Positions 23,147-31,439 of a stretch of 64,000 nt of DNA are shown piece by piece. The first letter of the stretch is position 1. Every line of letters starts with the position of its first letter. Source of the stretch: Fusicatenibacter_A intestinipullorum (lineage in GTDB: Bacteria > Bacillota > Negativicutes > Acidaminococcales > Acidaminococcaceae); contig DWZP01000005.1 in the NCBI GenBank assembly GCA_019117495.1, positions 1 to 64,000 of the forward strand. The letters run 5' to 3'. A model generated the notes under the pieces. It was not told the DNA's origin. It ran no database searches and worked only from the letters and a program-made list of their open reading frames with translations. A program made the translations under genes and the position numbers.

Positions 23147-23212
23147 CGATGCCCGGAGAAATTGTAGTTGGTTGAACAGCACAATGAAACTTTTATGCCG
23201 GGCTTTATTTTT
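23147..23212 (+). promoter_or_regulatory. Structured leader of purE, possible attenuator
   Basis: GCCCGG (23151-23156) pairs with CCGGGC (23198-23203) and is followed by TTTATTTTTTTATT, so the stem could act as a terminator. Within the 41-base loop, ATTGT (23161-23165) pairs with ACAAT (23181-23185). A closed outer stem with an inner hairpin and purine-rich joints, ahead of purine biosynthesis genes, suggests a ligand- or protein-sensing attenuator. It does not match the purine or ZTP riboswitch consensus as I know them. Confidence 0.5.
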
Positions 23213-23232
23213 TATTGAAAGGCAGTGGGATA

Positions 23233-23730
23233 ATGAAAGTTGCAATTATTATGGGCAGCAATTCTGACTGGCCGGTGCTTGAACCGGCAGAAAAAACTTT
23301 AAAAAGTTTTGGCGTTGAAGTGGAAGTTGTAGTTGCTTCTGCACACCGCACTCCCGAAATGGTTCATGAGTTTGCGGCAGGCGCGCGTGAACGCGGCGTT
23401 GAGGTAATTATTGCCGCAGCAGGCGCTGCAGCGCATCTTGGCGGTGTTATTGCAGCATTTACAACACTGCCGGTAATTGGCATACCCATTAATGCCACTC
23501 CCTTAAACGGTATGGATTCGTTACTGAGCTTTGTACAGATGCCTTCCGGTATTCCGGTTGCAACCATGGCAATTAACGGTGCCAAAAACGCAGCGCTGTT
23601 TGCCGTACAGATTCTGGCAACCAAATATCCGGAACTTGTTGAAAAGCTGGCCGAAGACCGTGAAAAGATGAAAGCAGAAGTAAAGGCCAAAGGTGAAAAA
23701 CTGGCTGCACTGCGTGCATCCGAACAGTAA
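23233..23730 (+). CDS. purE: N5-carboxyaminoimidazole ribonucleotide mutase (class I PurE)
   Basis: PurE converts N5-CAIR to CAIR in purine synthesis. The 165-residue protein shows the class I signature: IIMGSNSDWPVLEPA at the start, SAHRTPE, then AAGAAAHLGGVIAAFT and PINATPLNGMDSLLS. I chose ATG 23233 because homologues start at MKVAIIMGS; the in-frame TTG 23215 lies in the leader. First gene of the purEFMNHD run. Confidence 0.96.
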   Translation: MKVAIIMGSNSDWPVLEPAEKTLKSFGVEVEVVVASAHRTPEMVHEFAAGARERGVEVIIAAAGAAAHLGGVIAAFTTLPVIGIPINATPLNGMDSLLSFVQMPSGIPVATMAINGAKNAALFAVQILATKYPELVEKLAEDREKMKAEVKAKGEKLAALRASEQ

Positions 23731-23756
23731 TTGCGGCAGCAGAAAAGGAGCAGAGA

Positions 23757-25199
23757 ATGTCTGGCATTGATTTTCAGGATGATAAAATGCATGAGGAGTG
23801 CGGCGTATTCGGCATTTATTCCCATAATGACGATGTAGCGCTGAATACTTACTGGGGCTTGTATGCTTTGCAGCACCGCGGACAGGAAAGCTGCGGCATT
23901 GTAGCTACCGACGGCACTCATATGGAAGGCAAAAAAGGCATGGGCCTTGTGGCCGATGTTTTTAAAGGCGGCGTTGACGGGCTGGAAGGGCATATTGCCA
24001 TCGGGCATGTGCGTTATTCCACTACCGGTTCCAGCATGGAATACAACATTCAGCCGCTGCGTGTTTATTTTGACGGCGGCAACCTTGCGCTGGCGCACAA
24101 CGGCAACCTTACCAACGCGGCGGAACTGCGCAAACGCCTGGCTCTGGAAGGCACGGTTTTCCAGACAACGGTTGATACGGAAGTTGTTGTAAGCCTTATT
24201 GCCCGCAGCCGTAAAAAAACTATTGAAGAACGTGTTGCCGAAGCAGCAAACACCATTAAAGGCGCTTTCGGCATTTTGGTTATGACGGACAACAAACTTA
24301 TTGCCGTGCGTGACCAGTACGGCTTCCGCCCGCTGGCGATTGGCAAAATGGACGGCGGCTGGGTTGTGGCTTCCGAATCCTGTGCTTTTGACCTTGTTGG
24401 CGCCGAATTTGTACGCGACGTTGAACCGGGCGAAATGCTGGTATTTGAAAACGACCACGATGAGCCGAAAAGCAGCCGCTGGGCAGAAAACATGCCCGCC
24501 AAACGTGCGCACTGCGTATTTGAATATGTTTATTTTGCGCGTACCGACAGCGTTATTGACAAACAGTCTGTTTATCAGGCGCGCATCAATATGGGCAGGG
24601 AACTTGCCAAAGAAACAAAAGATATCAAGGCTGATATTGTAATTTCCGTTCCGGACTCCGGCACGGCAGCAGCAGTAGGGTACAGCCTGGAATCAGGCGT
24701 GCCGTTTATGGAAGGTTTAACCAAAAACCGCTATGTAGGCAGGACGTTTATTCAGCCTACGCAAAAACAGCGCCTTAACGCCGTAAGGCTTAAGCTTAAC
24801 CCGGTAGAAAGCGTTATTAAGGGCAAATCCGTTGTTGTAGTTGACGACAGCATTGTGCGCGGCACAACCAGCGGCAAAATAGTAAAACTGTTAAAAGATG
24901 CCGGTGCGCGTGAGGTGCATATGTGCATCAGCTCCCCGCCGGTAACCGACCCGTGCTATTACGGCATTGATACCAGCGTGCGCAAGGAACTGATTGCTTC
25001 GACCCATACGGAAGAAGAAATCCGCCGGTATATCGGCGCAGATTCGCTGCATTACATTTCTCTGGAAGGCCTTAAGCGTTCTCTGGACTGCATGGACCCC
25101 GAAGGAATGTGCTATGCCTGCTTTAATGCCCAATACCCGGATAATGCGGAAGAAACCCTGAGGCAGGGTTCTAAATATATTTTTGAAAACGAAGGCTGA
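23757..25199 (+). CDS. purF: Amidophosphoribosyltransferase
   Basis: PurF makes phosphoribosylamine from PRPP and glutamine, the first committed step of purine synthesis. The 480-residue protein begins with a short propeptide; cleavage would expose Cys15 (HEECGVFG), the glutaminase nucleophile. The PRPP loop VVVDDSIVRGTTSGK lies near residue 360. Cysteines in AHCVFEY, VTDPCYYG and the C-terminal CYACF match the Fe-S ligands of the Bacillus-type enzyme, which is oxygen-labile. It lies 26 bases after purE. Confidence 0.96.
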   Translation: MSGIDFQDDKMHEECGVFGIYSHNDDVALNTYWGLYALQHRGQESCGIVATDGTHMEGKKGMGLVADVFKGGVDGLEGHIAIGHVRYSTTGSSMEYNIQPLRVYFDGGNLALAHNGNLTNAAELRKRLALEGTVFQTTVDTEVVVSLIARSRKKTIEERVAEAANTIKGAFGILVMTDNKLIAVRDQYGFRPLAIGKMDGGWVVASESCAFDLVGAEFVRDVEPGEMLVFENDHDEPKSSRWAENMPAKRAHCVFEYVYFARTDSVIDKQSVYQARINMGRELAKETKDIKADIVISVPDSGTAAAVGYSLESGVPFMEGLTKNRYVGRTFIQPTQKQRLNAVRLKLNPVESVIKGKSVVVVDDSIVRGTTSGKIVKLLKDAGAREVHMCISSPPVTDPCYYGIDTSVRKELIASTHTEEEIRRYIGADSLHYISLEGLKRSLDCMDPEGMCYACFNAQYPDNAEETLRQGSKYIFENEG

Positions 25200-25214
25200 T
25201 ACAGGAGGACGATG

Positions 25215-26279
25215 ATGAGCGAAGAAACCAAGAAACAACTTACTTATGCAGACGCCGGTGTAAATATTGATGCCGGCAATGAAGCCGTTGAACTGATGAA
25301 AGCAAGTGTACAGGCTACTTACCGTCCCGAAGTTATCGGCGATATTGGCGGTTTCGGCGGTTTGTTTGCCTTAAACAGCGGCAAATACAAAGAACCGGTT
25401 CTGGTTAGCGGCACCGACGGTGTAGGCACCAAACTGAAACTGGCTTTTATGGCTGACAAACATGATACCATCGGCCAGGACGCCGTTGCCATGTGCGTAA
25501 ACGATATTCTCGTGCAGGGCGCTGAACCGCTGTTCTTCCTCGATTATATCGCTATTGAAACTCTGGAAGCCAAAAAGGTTGCCCAGATTGTTAAGGGCGT
25601 TGCCAACGCCTGCAAAGAATCCGGCTGCGCACTGATTGGCGGCGAAACTGCCGAAATGAGCGATTTGTACGGCAAGGACGAATACGATATTGCAGGATTC
25701 TGCGTAGGTGTGGTAGAAAAAAGCAAAATGATTACCGGCGAAAAAGTTAAACCGGGCGACGTGCTTTTGGGCCTGCCTTCTGCCGGTGTACATTCCAACG
25801 GCTTTACGCTGGTGCGCAAAATCTGCTTTGACGTAATGGGCTTTACCATGGATACCCCGGTTGAAGAATTCGGCACTACTTTGGGTGAAGAACTTCTGAA
25901 ACCGACCCGACTTTATCCGCGAGTATGCCTGCCGCTGATTGAAAAATTCAATCTGCACGGCATGGTACATATTACCGGCGGCGGTTTTTATGACAATATT
26001 CCGCGCATTTTGCCGGAAAACTGCGATGCAGACGTTAATGCAGGCGCATGGGAAGTTCCTGTTGTATTTAAAAAATTACAGGAATGGGGCAATGTTGACT
26101 GGCATGAAATGTACCGCACCTTTAACATGGGCGTAGGCATGGTGCTGGTAGTTGCTCCGGAAGAAGCTGACGCTGTACGCGAACACCTGAAAAATGCCGG
26201 TGAAACCTTCTACGAACTCGGTACTATTATAGAAGGCAGCGGCAAAGCTGTGCTGAAAGGCGGCGTTTTCGGTGAGTAA
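25215..26279 (+). CDS. purM: Phosphoribosylformylglycinamidine cyclo-ligase
   Basis: PurM closes the imidazole ring, making AIR from FGAM with ATP. The protein (354 residues from ATG 25215, or 355 from the adjacent ATG 25212) has the family motifs TYADAGVNIDAGNEAV, VSGTDGVGTKLK, CVNDILVQGAEPLFFLDY and GLPSAGVHSNGFTLVRK. AGGAGG at 25203-25208 is better spaced to 25215. Its 3' end overlaps the purN start by 8 bases. Confidence 0.96.
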   Translation: MSEETKKQLTYADAGVNIDAGNEAVELMKASVQATYRPEVIGDIGGFGGLFALNSGKYKEPVLVSGTDGVGTKLKLAFMADKHDTIGQDAVAMCVNDILVQGAEPLFFLDYIAIETLEAKKVAQIVKGVANACKESGCALIGGETAEMSDLYGKDEYDIAGFCVGVVEKSKMITGEKVKPGDVLLGLPSAGVHSNGFTLVRKICFDVMGFTMDTPVEEFGTTLGEELLKPTRLYPRVCLPLIEKFNLHGMVHITGGGFYDNIPRILPENCDADVNAGAWEVPVVFKKLQEWGNVDWHEMYRTFNMGVGMVLVVAPEEADAVREHLKNAGETFYELGTIIEGSGKAVLKGGVFGE

Positions 26280-26892
26280 GCGCAAAATCGGCGTGCTTGT
26301 TAGCGGCAGGGGCAGCAATTTGCAGGCCCTGATGGATGAGATTGCCGCAGGTACGCTTAACGTTGAAATTACAGTTGTTATCAGCGACAAAAAGGACGCC
26401 TTTGCTTTGGAACGTGCAGAAAAAGCGGGTATTAAGGCTGTTGCCATTGACCGCAAAGAATGTGCTTCCAAAGAAGAATTTGAAAACAAAATTACCGGCG
26501 TGCTGGAAGCAGCCGGTGCGGAACTTGTTGTGCTGGCAGGCTTTATGCGTATTTTAAGCCCGGATTTTGTAGGACACTGGCACCATAAAATCGTTAATAT
26601 CCACCCGGCGCTTCTGCCGAGTTTTCCCGGACTTGACGGGCAGGGCCAGGCGCTTAATTACGGCGTTAAAATTGCCGGATGCACCGTACATTTTGTAGAT
26701 GAAGGCACCGACAGCGGCCCGATTATTCTGCAAAAGGCAGTGCCCGTGCTTGACGATGACACGCATGACACGCTGGCAGACAGAATTTTGGAACAGGAAC
26801 ACAAAGCATTGCCCGAAGCCGTAAGGCTGTGGAGTGAGGGCAGGCTGCAAATAGAAGGAAGGCACGTAAAAGTGCTTCCGGTAGTGGGGTGA
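26272..26892 (+). CDS. purN: Phosphoribosylglycinamide formyltransferase
   Basis: PurN transfers formyl from 10-formyl-THF to GAR. The 206-residue protein starts with GTG 26272 inside the end of purM, consistent with coupled translation. It has VSGRGSNLQALMDEI at the N-terminus, LAGFMRILSP, the catalytic NIHPALLPSFPG and HFVDEGTDSGPII. purH follows directly at the stop codon. Confidence 0.95.
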   Translation: MSKRKIGVLVSGRGSNLQALMDEIAAGTLNVEITVVISDKKDAFALERAEKAGIKAVAIDRKECASKEEFENKITGVLEAAGAELVVLAGFMRILSPDFVGHWHHKIVNIHPALLPSFPGLDGQGQALNYGVKIAGCTVHFVDEGTDSGPIILQKAVPVLDDDTHDTLADRILEQEHKALPEAVRLWSEGRLQIEGRHVKVLPVVG

Positions 26893-27498
26893 ATGAAAAT
26901 GAGAATAAAAAGAGCTCTTTTAAGCGTATCCGACAAAACCGGCATTGTTAAACTGGCGCAGTTTCTGCATGATATCGGCGTGGAAATTATTTCTACCGGC
27001 GGTACCATGAAGGCTTTGCAGGATGCAGGCATTCCTGTAACTTATGTTAGTGACGTAACCGGTTTTCCGGAAATTATGGACGGCAGGGTAAAAACCCTGA
27101 ACCCGAAAATCCATGGCGGTATTCTTGCTGTACGCAGCAACCCGGAACATGTAAAAGCCATGGAAGAACACGGCATTAAACCGATTGACCTTGTTGTTGT
27201 AAATCTCTACCCGTTCAGGGAAACCATTGCCAAACCCGGCGTAACCGAAGCCGAAGCCATTGAAAACATTGATATCGGCGGCCCGGCAATGGTAAGGGCA
27301 GCAGCCAAAAACTTCCGTGACGTTATTATTATTACCAACCCGGCGCGTTACAGCAGCCTTATTGCAATGCTGCAGCAGCATGGCGATGCCGATATGAAAA
27401 CCCGCAAAACTCTGGCCAAAGAAGCATTTACACATACTTCCGAATATGATGCGGCTATCAGCGCATATTTGACCAAACAGCTTGCCGAAGGCAAATAA
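26893..27498 (+). CDS. purH: Stand-alone IMP cyclohydrolase (PurH N-terminal domain only)
   Basis: Usual PurH is about 510 residues with an IMP cyclohydrolase domain followed by AICAR formyltransferase. This protein has 201 residues and contains only the first: ALLSVSDKTGIVKLA, ISTGGTMKALQ, VKTLNPKIHGGILAVR, VVVNLYPF, ENIDIGGPAMVRAAAKN and a final TSEYDAAISAYL helix, then a stop. No transformylase remnant follows; purD starts 11 bases later behind its own AAGGAG. The transformylase must therefore be encoded elsewhere, as a separate domain protein or a different enzyme. Confidence 0.93.
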   Translation: MKMRIKRALLSVSDKTGIVKLAQFLHDIGVEIISTGGTMKALQDAGIPVTYVSDVTGFPEIMDGRVKTLNPKIHGGILAVRSNPEHVKAMEEHGIKPIDLVVVNLYPFRETIAKPGVTEAEAIENIDIGGPAMVRAAAKNFRDVIIITNPARYSSLIAMLQQHGDADMKTRKTLAKEAFTHTSEYDAAISAYLTKQLAEGK

Positions 27499-27509
27499 GG
27501 AGAAGCATC

Positions 27510-28790
27510 ATGCAGATATTACTTATTGGCAGCGGCGGACGTGAACATGCATTGGCATGGAAACTTGCGCAGAGCGGACAGGTTGAAAAGATTTTTGCAG
27601 CGCCCGGCAACCCCGGCATTGCCGCTGTAAAAAAATGCGAATGTGTTGAACTTAACTTAAATGACCTTGACAGTGTTGCAGATTTTGCCGAAGAACACGG
27701 CATTGATTTAACTGTTGTAGGCCCTGAGGCAACTCTGGTTGCCGGTATTGCCGATGTTTTTGCTGCAAGAGGGCTTGCTGTGTTCGGCCCTTCCAAAGCG
27801 GCGGCAGAACTTGAAGGCAGCAAGGCTTTTGCCAAAAATTTAATGGCCAAGTACAATATCCCAACGGCTTTCTTTAAAGTTTGCGAAGATTTGGAAACCG
27901 CCAAAGCCTATGTTAAGGAAAAAGGCGCGCCGATTGTTATTAAGGCGGACGGGCTTGCTGCGGGCAAAGGCGTGGTAGTTGCCATGACCGAAGCAGAAGC
28001 ATATGAAGCCATTGACGAAATGATGGGCGAGCAGCATAAATTCGGCGGCGCGGGCGCACGCGTTGTCATCGAAGAATTTATGCAGGGTGAAGAAGCATCG
28101 CTTCTGGCATTTACCGACGGCGAGCACATTGTGCCGATGATTGCTTCCCAGGACCACAAACGCGCTTTTGACGGCGATAAAGGCCCCAATACCGGCGGCA
28201 TGGGCACTTATGCACCGGCTCCGGTTTTAACCGATATCCTGCGCCTGCGCGCTGTTGAAAAGATTTTAAAACCGGTTGTTGCAGCCATGAAGGCAGAAGG
28301 CAGAACTTATAAAGGCTGCCTGTATGCAGGCCTGATGGTTTGCGGCGATGAGGTTAAAGTTGTAGAATTTAACTGCCGTTTCGGCGACCCGGAAACGCAG
28401 GTTGTGCTGCCGCTTCTGGACGGCGACCTTGCTGAAATTATGCTGGCCTGCGCAACCGGCGGGCTTGACAAGGTAAGTATAGGCTGGCACGATAAAGCCG
28501 CCGTATGCGTAGTGCTTGCTTCCGGAGGTTACCCGGAACATTATGCGCAGGGCTATCCTATCAGTGGCCTTGACGAAGCAGGCAAAATGCCGGAAACCGT
28601 TGTGTTCCATGCCGGAACGAAAATCAGCGACGGCAGCGTGGTAACGTCAGGCGGGCGTGTGCTTGGCGTTACGGCAGTGGGCAAGGATATTGCCGATGCG
28701 CAGGAACGTGCTTATAAAGCCGCTTCCGTTATCAGCTTTAAAGATATGCAGTACCGCAAAGATATTGCCTGGCGTGCATTGAAAAAATAA
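27510..28790 (+). CDS. purD: Phosphoribosylamine-glycine ligase
   Basis: PurD joins glycine to phosphoribosylamine using ATP. The 426-residue ATP-grasp protein shows ILLIGSGGREHALAWKLAQ at the start, VVGPEATLVAGIAD, VIKADGLAAGKGV in the ATP-binding loop, ASQDHKRAFDGDKGPNTGGMG, and VEFNCRFGDPETQVVLP. Last gene of the pur run; a terminator-like hairpin follows. Confidence 0.96.
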   Translation: MQILLIGSGGREHALAWKLAQSGQVEKIFAAPGNPGIAAVKKCECVELNLNDLDSVADFAEEHGIDLTVVGPEATLVAGIADVFAARGLAVFGPSKAAAELEGSKAFAKNLMAKYNIPTAFFKVCEDLETAKAYVKEKGAPIVIKADGLAAGKGVVVAMTEAEAYEAIDEMMGEQHKFGGAGARVVIEEFMQGEEASLLAFTDGEHIVPMIASQDHKRAFDGDKGPNTGGMGTYAPAPVLTDILRLRAVEKILKPVVAAMKAEGRTYKGCLYAGLMVCGDEVKVVEFNCRFGDPETQVVLPLLDGDLAEIMLACATGGLDKVSIGWHDKAAVCVVLASGGYPEHYAQGYPISGLDEAGKMPETVVFHAGTKISDGSVVTSGGRVLGVTAVGKDIADAQERAYKAASVISFKDMQYRKDIAWRALKK

Positions 28791-28794
28791 AATT

Positions 28795-28829
28795 TTGTCC
28801 CTGCGCTTTATGCGCCGGGACATTTTGTA
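28795..28829 (+). terminator. Terminator of the pur operon
   Basis: GTCCC-TGCGC (28797-28806) pairs with GCGC-CGGGAC (28812-28821) with one bulge or mismatch, followed by ATTTTG. The T tract is short. Confidence 0.65.
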
Positions 28830-28891
28830 TACACCTAACCGGTTAATAATTTATACATAAAAATAAAATTTTAAGCAAAGGATGGATGAAA

Positions 28892-30403
28892 ATGGCATTT
28901 TATTACGATGAACCCGCACATACTTTTAGTGAATATCTCTTAGTTCCCGGTTATTCCTCTAGCGAATGCGTTCCCGCAAATGTAGATTTGAGAACTCCGC
29001 TTGTTAAATTCAAAAAAGGCGAAGAACCTGCTATTACCATGAACATTCCGCTGGTTTCCGCTATCATGCAGTCTGTATCTGATGATAAAATGGCAGTTGC
29101 CCTTTCCAAGGAAGGCGGCATTTCCTTTATTTACGGTTCCCAGTCCATTGAAGACGAAGCTGCAATGGTTGAAAGAGTTAAAACCCACCGTGCAGGTTTT
29201 GTAAGCAGCGATTCCAACATCCGCCCGGACAGCACTCTGGCTGATATTATTGCCCTGAAAGAAAAAACCGGTCACAGCACTGTTGCCGTTACCAGCGACG
29301 GTACCGTTAACGGCAAGCTGGAAGGCATTGTTACCAGCCGTGACTACCGCGTAAGCCGCATGGATTTGAATACCAAAGTTAAAGAATTCATGACTCCTAT
29401 CAGCGAAATGATTACCGCTCCGGCAGAAACAACTTTGCAGGAAGCAAACGACATCATCTGGGAAAACAAACTGAATACCCTGCCGATTATTGATGACGAA
29501 GGCCGTCTTTTGTACATGGTATTCCGTAAAGATTATGCAACCCACAAAGAATATCCGCTGGAACTTCTGGACAGCAAAAAACGCCATATCGTAGGCGCAG
29601 GCATTAACACCCGCGACTATGCAGAACGCGTACCGGCACTGGTTAACGCAGGCGTTGACGTACTTTGCATCGATTCGTCCGAAGGTTACAGCGAATGGCA
29701 GAAAATTACTCTGGCATGGATTCGCGAACATTACGGCGACAGTGTAAAAGTTGGCGCAGGCAACGTAGTTGACGCAGCAGGCTTCCGTTTCCTTGCTGAA
29801 TGCGGCGCAGACTTTGTTAAAGTAGGTATCGGCGGCGGCTCCATCTGCATTACCCGTGAACAAAAAGGTATCGGCCGCGGCCAGGCAACCGCAGTAATTG
29901 AAGTTGCCAAAGCACGTGACGAATATTATAAAGAAACCGGCATTTATGTGCCTATCTGCTCCGACGGCGGCATTGTTTACGATTACCACATGACTCTTGC
30001 ACTGGCAATGGGCGCAGACTTCCTGATGCTGGGCCGTTACTTTGCACGTTTTGATGAAAGCCCGACCAACAAAGTTAACATCAACGGCAACTACATGAAA
30101 GAGTACTGGGGCGAAGGCAGCAACCGTGCCCGCAACTGGCAGCGCTACGACCTGGGCGGCGCCCAGAAACTTTCCTTCGAAGAAGGCGTTGACTCCTATG
30201 TTCCGTATGCAGGCAGCCTGAAAGACAACGTAACCCTTACCCTTAACAAAGTACGTTCCACCATGTGCAACTGCGGCGCGCTTAATATTCCCGAACTGCA
30301 GGCCAAAGCAAAAATTACTCTGGTATCTGCAACTTCCATTGTTGAAGGCGGCGCACACGACGTTATTCTTAAAGACAACAGCATGAATAATTACGTAAAA
30401 TAA
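28892..30403 (+). CDS. guaB: IMP dehydrogenase, Tritrichomonas-like subtype
   Basis: This enzyme oxidises IMP to XMP with NAD+, the committed step to GMP. The protein (503 residues from ATG 28892) has a TIM barrel interrupted by two CBS domains (about residues 95-220). The active-site loop reads GGGSICITREQKGIGRGQ, its cysteine being the nucleophile. The flap carries RARNWQRYDLGG. The sequence closely follows my memory of the Tritrichomonas foetus enzyme, including the active-site loop and SDGGIVYDYHMTLALAMGADF; that protist gene is thought to be of bacterial origin. Start: AAAGGA is 9 bases before ATG 28892, and homologues begin MA-YY-EP. It directly follows the pur operon but has a separate unit. 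Confidence 0.95.
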   Translation: MAFYYDEPAHTFSEYLLVPGYSSSECVPANVDLRTPLVKFKKGEEPAITMNIPLVSAIMQSVSDDKMAVALSKEGGISFIYGSQSIEDEAAMVERVKTHRAGFVSSDSNIRPDSTLADIIALKEKTGHSTVAVTSDGTVNGKLEGIVTSRDYRVSRMDLNTKVKEFMTPISEMITAPAETTLQEANDIIWENKLNTLPIIDDEGRLLYMVFRKDYATHKEYPLELLDSKKRHIVGAGINTRDYAERVPALVNAGVDVLCIDSSEGYSEWQKITLAWIREHYGDSVKVGAGNVVDAAGFRFLAECGADFVKVGIGGGSICITREQKGIGRGQATAVIEVAKARDEYYKETGIYVPICSDGGIVYDYHMTLALAMGADFLMLGRYFARFDESPTNKVNINGNYMKEYWGEGSNRARNWQRYDLGGAQKLSFEEGVDSYVPYAGSLKDNVTLTLNKVRSTMCNCGALNIPELQAKAKITLVSATSIVEGGAHDVILKDNSMNNYVK

Positions 30404-30415
30404 TATTATAAAAAT

Positions 30416-30431
30416 GTAAAACTGATTTTAC
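30416..30431. promoter_or_regulatory. Inverted repeat before the amino acid transporter promoter
   Basis: GTAAAA (30416-30421) and TTTTAC (30426-30431) form a perfect inverted repeat with a CTGA centre, ending five bases before the -35. It could be an operator. It has no T run as a terminator would. Confidence 0.35.
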
Positions 30432-30435
30432 CTGA

Positions 30436-30464
30436 TTGACATATTTGTAATCTAAAGGTAAAAT
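30436..30464 (+). promoter_or_regulatory. Promoter of the amino acid ABC transporter operon
   Basis: TTGACA (30436-30441) and TAAAAT (30459-30464) with a 17-bp spacer, the same hexamer pair as the pur promoter. Confidence 0.78.
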
Positions 30465-30501
30465 TATCTCATAATGTTTTTAGAGGAAGGTGCTGTTTGA
30501 T

Positions 30502-31341
30502 ATGAATTTAAGAAAATTTGCTCTTTGTGCTGTTGCCGGCGTAATGGCAGCTTCAATGATTTTTGCTGCAGGCTGCGGCGGCGATAAAGCATCAGACAAA
30601 AAAGTTTTAAAAGTTGGCATGGAATGTGCTTATGCTCCTTATAACTGGTCTCAGAACAGTGCTGACGGCGGTGCCGTAAAAATTGCGGGCAGCAACGAAT
30701 ATGCTTATGGATATGATGTAATGATGGCCAAAAAACTTGCTGACTCCATGGGCGCTGAACTGGAAATCCAGAAAATTGAATGGGACGGTCTTGCACCGGC
30801 TGTTGTAAGCGGCAAAATTGATGCTGCCATCGCAGGTATGTCCATTACCTCCGAACGCAAACAGTCCGTAGACTTTACCAAACCGTATTATTATGCAAAT
30901 GTAGTTGCACTGGTTAGAAAAGACACCCCGCAGGCAAAAGCAACCAGCGTTGAAGAACTGCGCGGCGCAACTGCTACCAGCCAACTGAACACCATCTGGT
31001 ATGACCAGATTGACCAGGTTCCGGAAGTTAACAAACTGCCTGCTATCGACAATGTACCGGGCATGATTGTTGCTTTAACCTCCGGTAAATGCAACCTTAT
31101 CGTAACCGATATCCCGACTGCCAAAGCTGCTGCTTTTGCAAACCCCGAACTGACCGTTCTCCAGTTCCCGGAAGACAAAGGCTTTAAAACTTCCCAAGAA
31201 GATGTTGAAATCGGCATTGCCATTAAAAAAGGCAACAAAGAACTGAAAGACGCTATGGATGCAGTTCTTGGCAAAATGACCCCTGCTGATTTTGATAAAA
31301 TGATGGATGAAGCTATTCAGAAACAGCCGCTGGCAAAATAA
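30502..31341 (+). CDS. Amino acid ABC transporter substrate-binding lipoprotein
   Basis: This 279-residue protein is a cluster 3 (polar amino acid) binding protein. It has a lipoprotein signal ending in FAAGC, with the lipidated cysteine at about residue 29, then GMECAYAPYNW, GYDVMMAKKLADSMG, EWDGLAPAVVSGKIDAAIAGM and SITSERKQSVDFTKPYY, the classic ligand-pocket strands. It delivers substrate to the permease and ATPase encoded next. A polar or cationic amino acid is likely; specificity cannot be told from these motifs. The start is ATG 30502 behind AGGAAGG. Confidence 0.93.
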   Translation: MNLRKFALCAVAGVMAASMIFAAGCGGDKASDKKVLKVGMECAYAPYNWSQNSADGGAVKIAGSNEYAYGYDVMMAKKLADSMGAELEIQKIEWDGLAPAVVSGKIDAAIAGMSITSERKQSVDFTKPYYYANVVALVRKDTPQAKATSVEELRGATATSQLNTIWYDQIDQVPEVNKLPAIDNVPGMIVALTSGKCNLIVTDIPTAKAAAFANPELTVLQFPEDKGFKTSQEDVEIGIAIKKGNKELKDAMDAVLGKMTPADFDKMMDEAIQKQPLAK

Positions 31342-31360
31342 TATTTAACTTATGCTTTTT

Positions 31361-31392
31361 AAGGGGCCGGTTTAATCCGTCCCCTTCTTTCC
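31361..31392 (+). terminator. Partial terminator between binding protein and permease
   Basis: AAGGGGCCGG (31361-31370) pairs with CCGTCCCCTT (31377-31386) with one mismatch, followed by CTTTCC. Such intercistronic hairpins usually keep binding-protein mRNA in excess over the permease. Confidence 0.6.
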
Positions 31393-31439
31393 GTATTTAT
31401 TTCGATTGTATTAATGACTTAATGTTAGGTGGTTAAATT

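Noticed and set aside
23147..23212. Purine or ZTP riboswitch before purE
   Set aside because: The conserved core sequences of those classes, as I know them, are not present. Left as an unassigned leader.
26893..27509. Frameshifted full-length PurH
   Set aside because: There is no transformylase sequence in any frame downstream; the next codons belong to purD.
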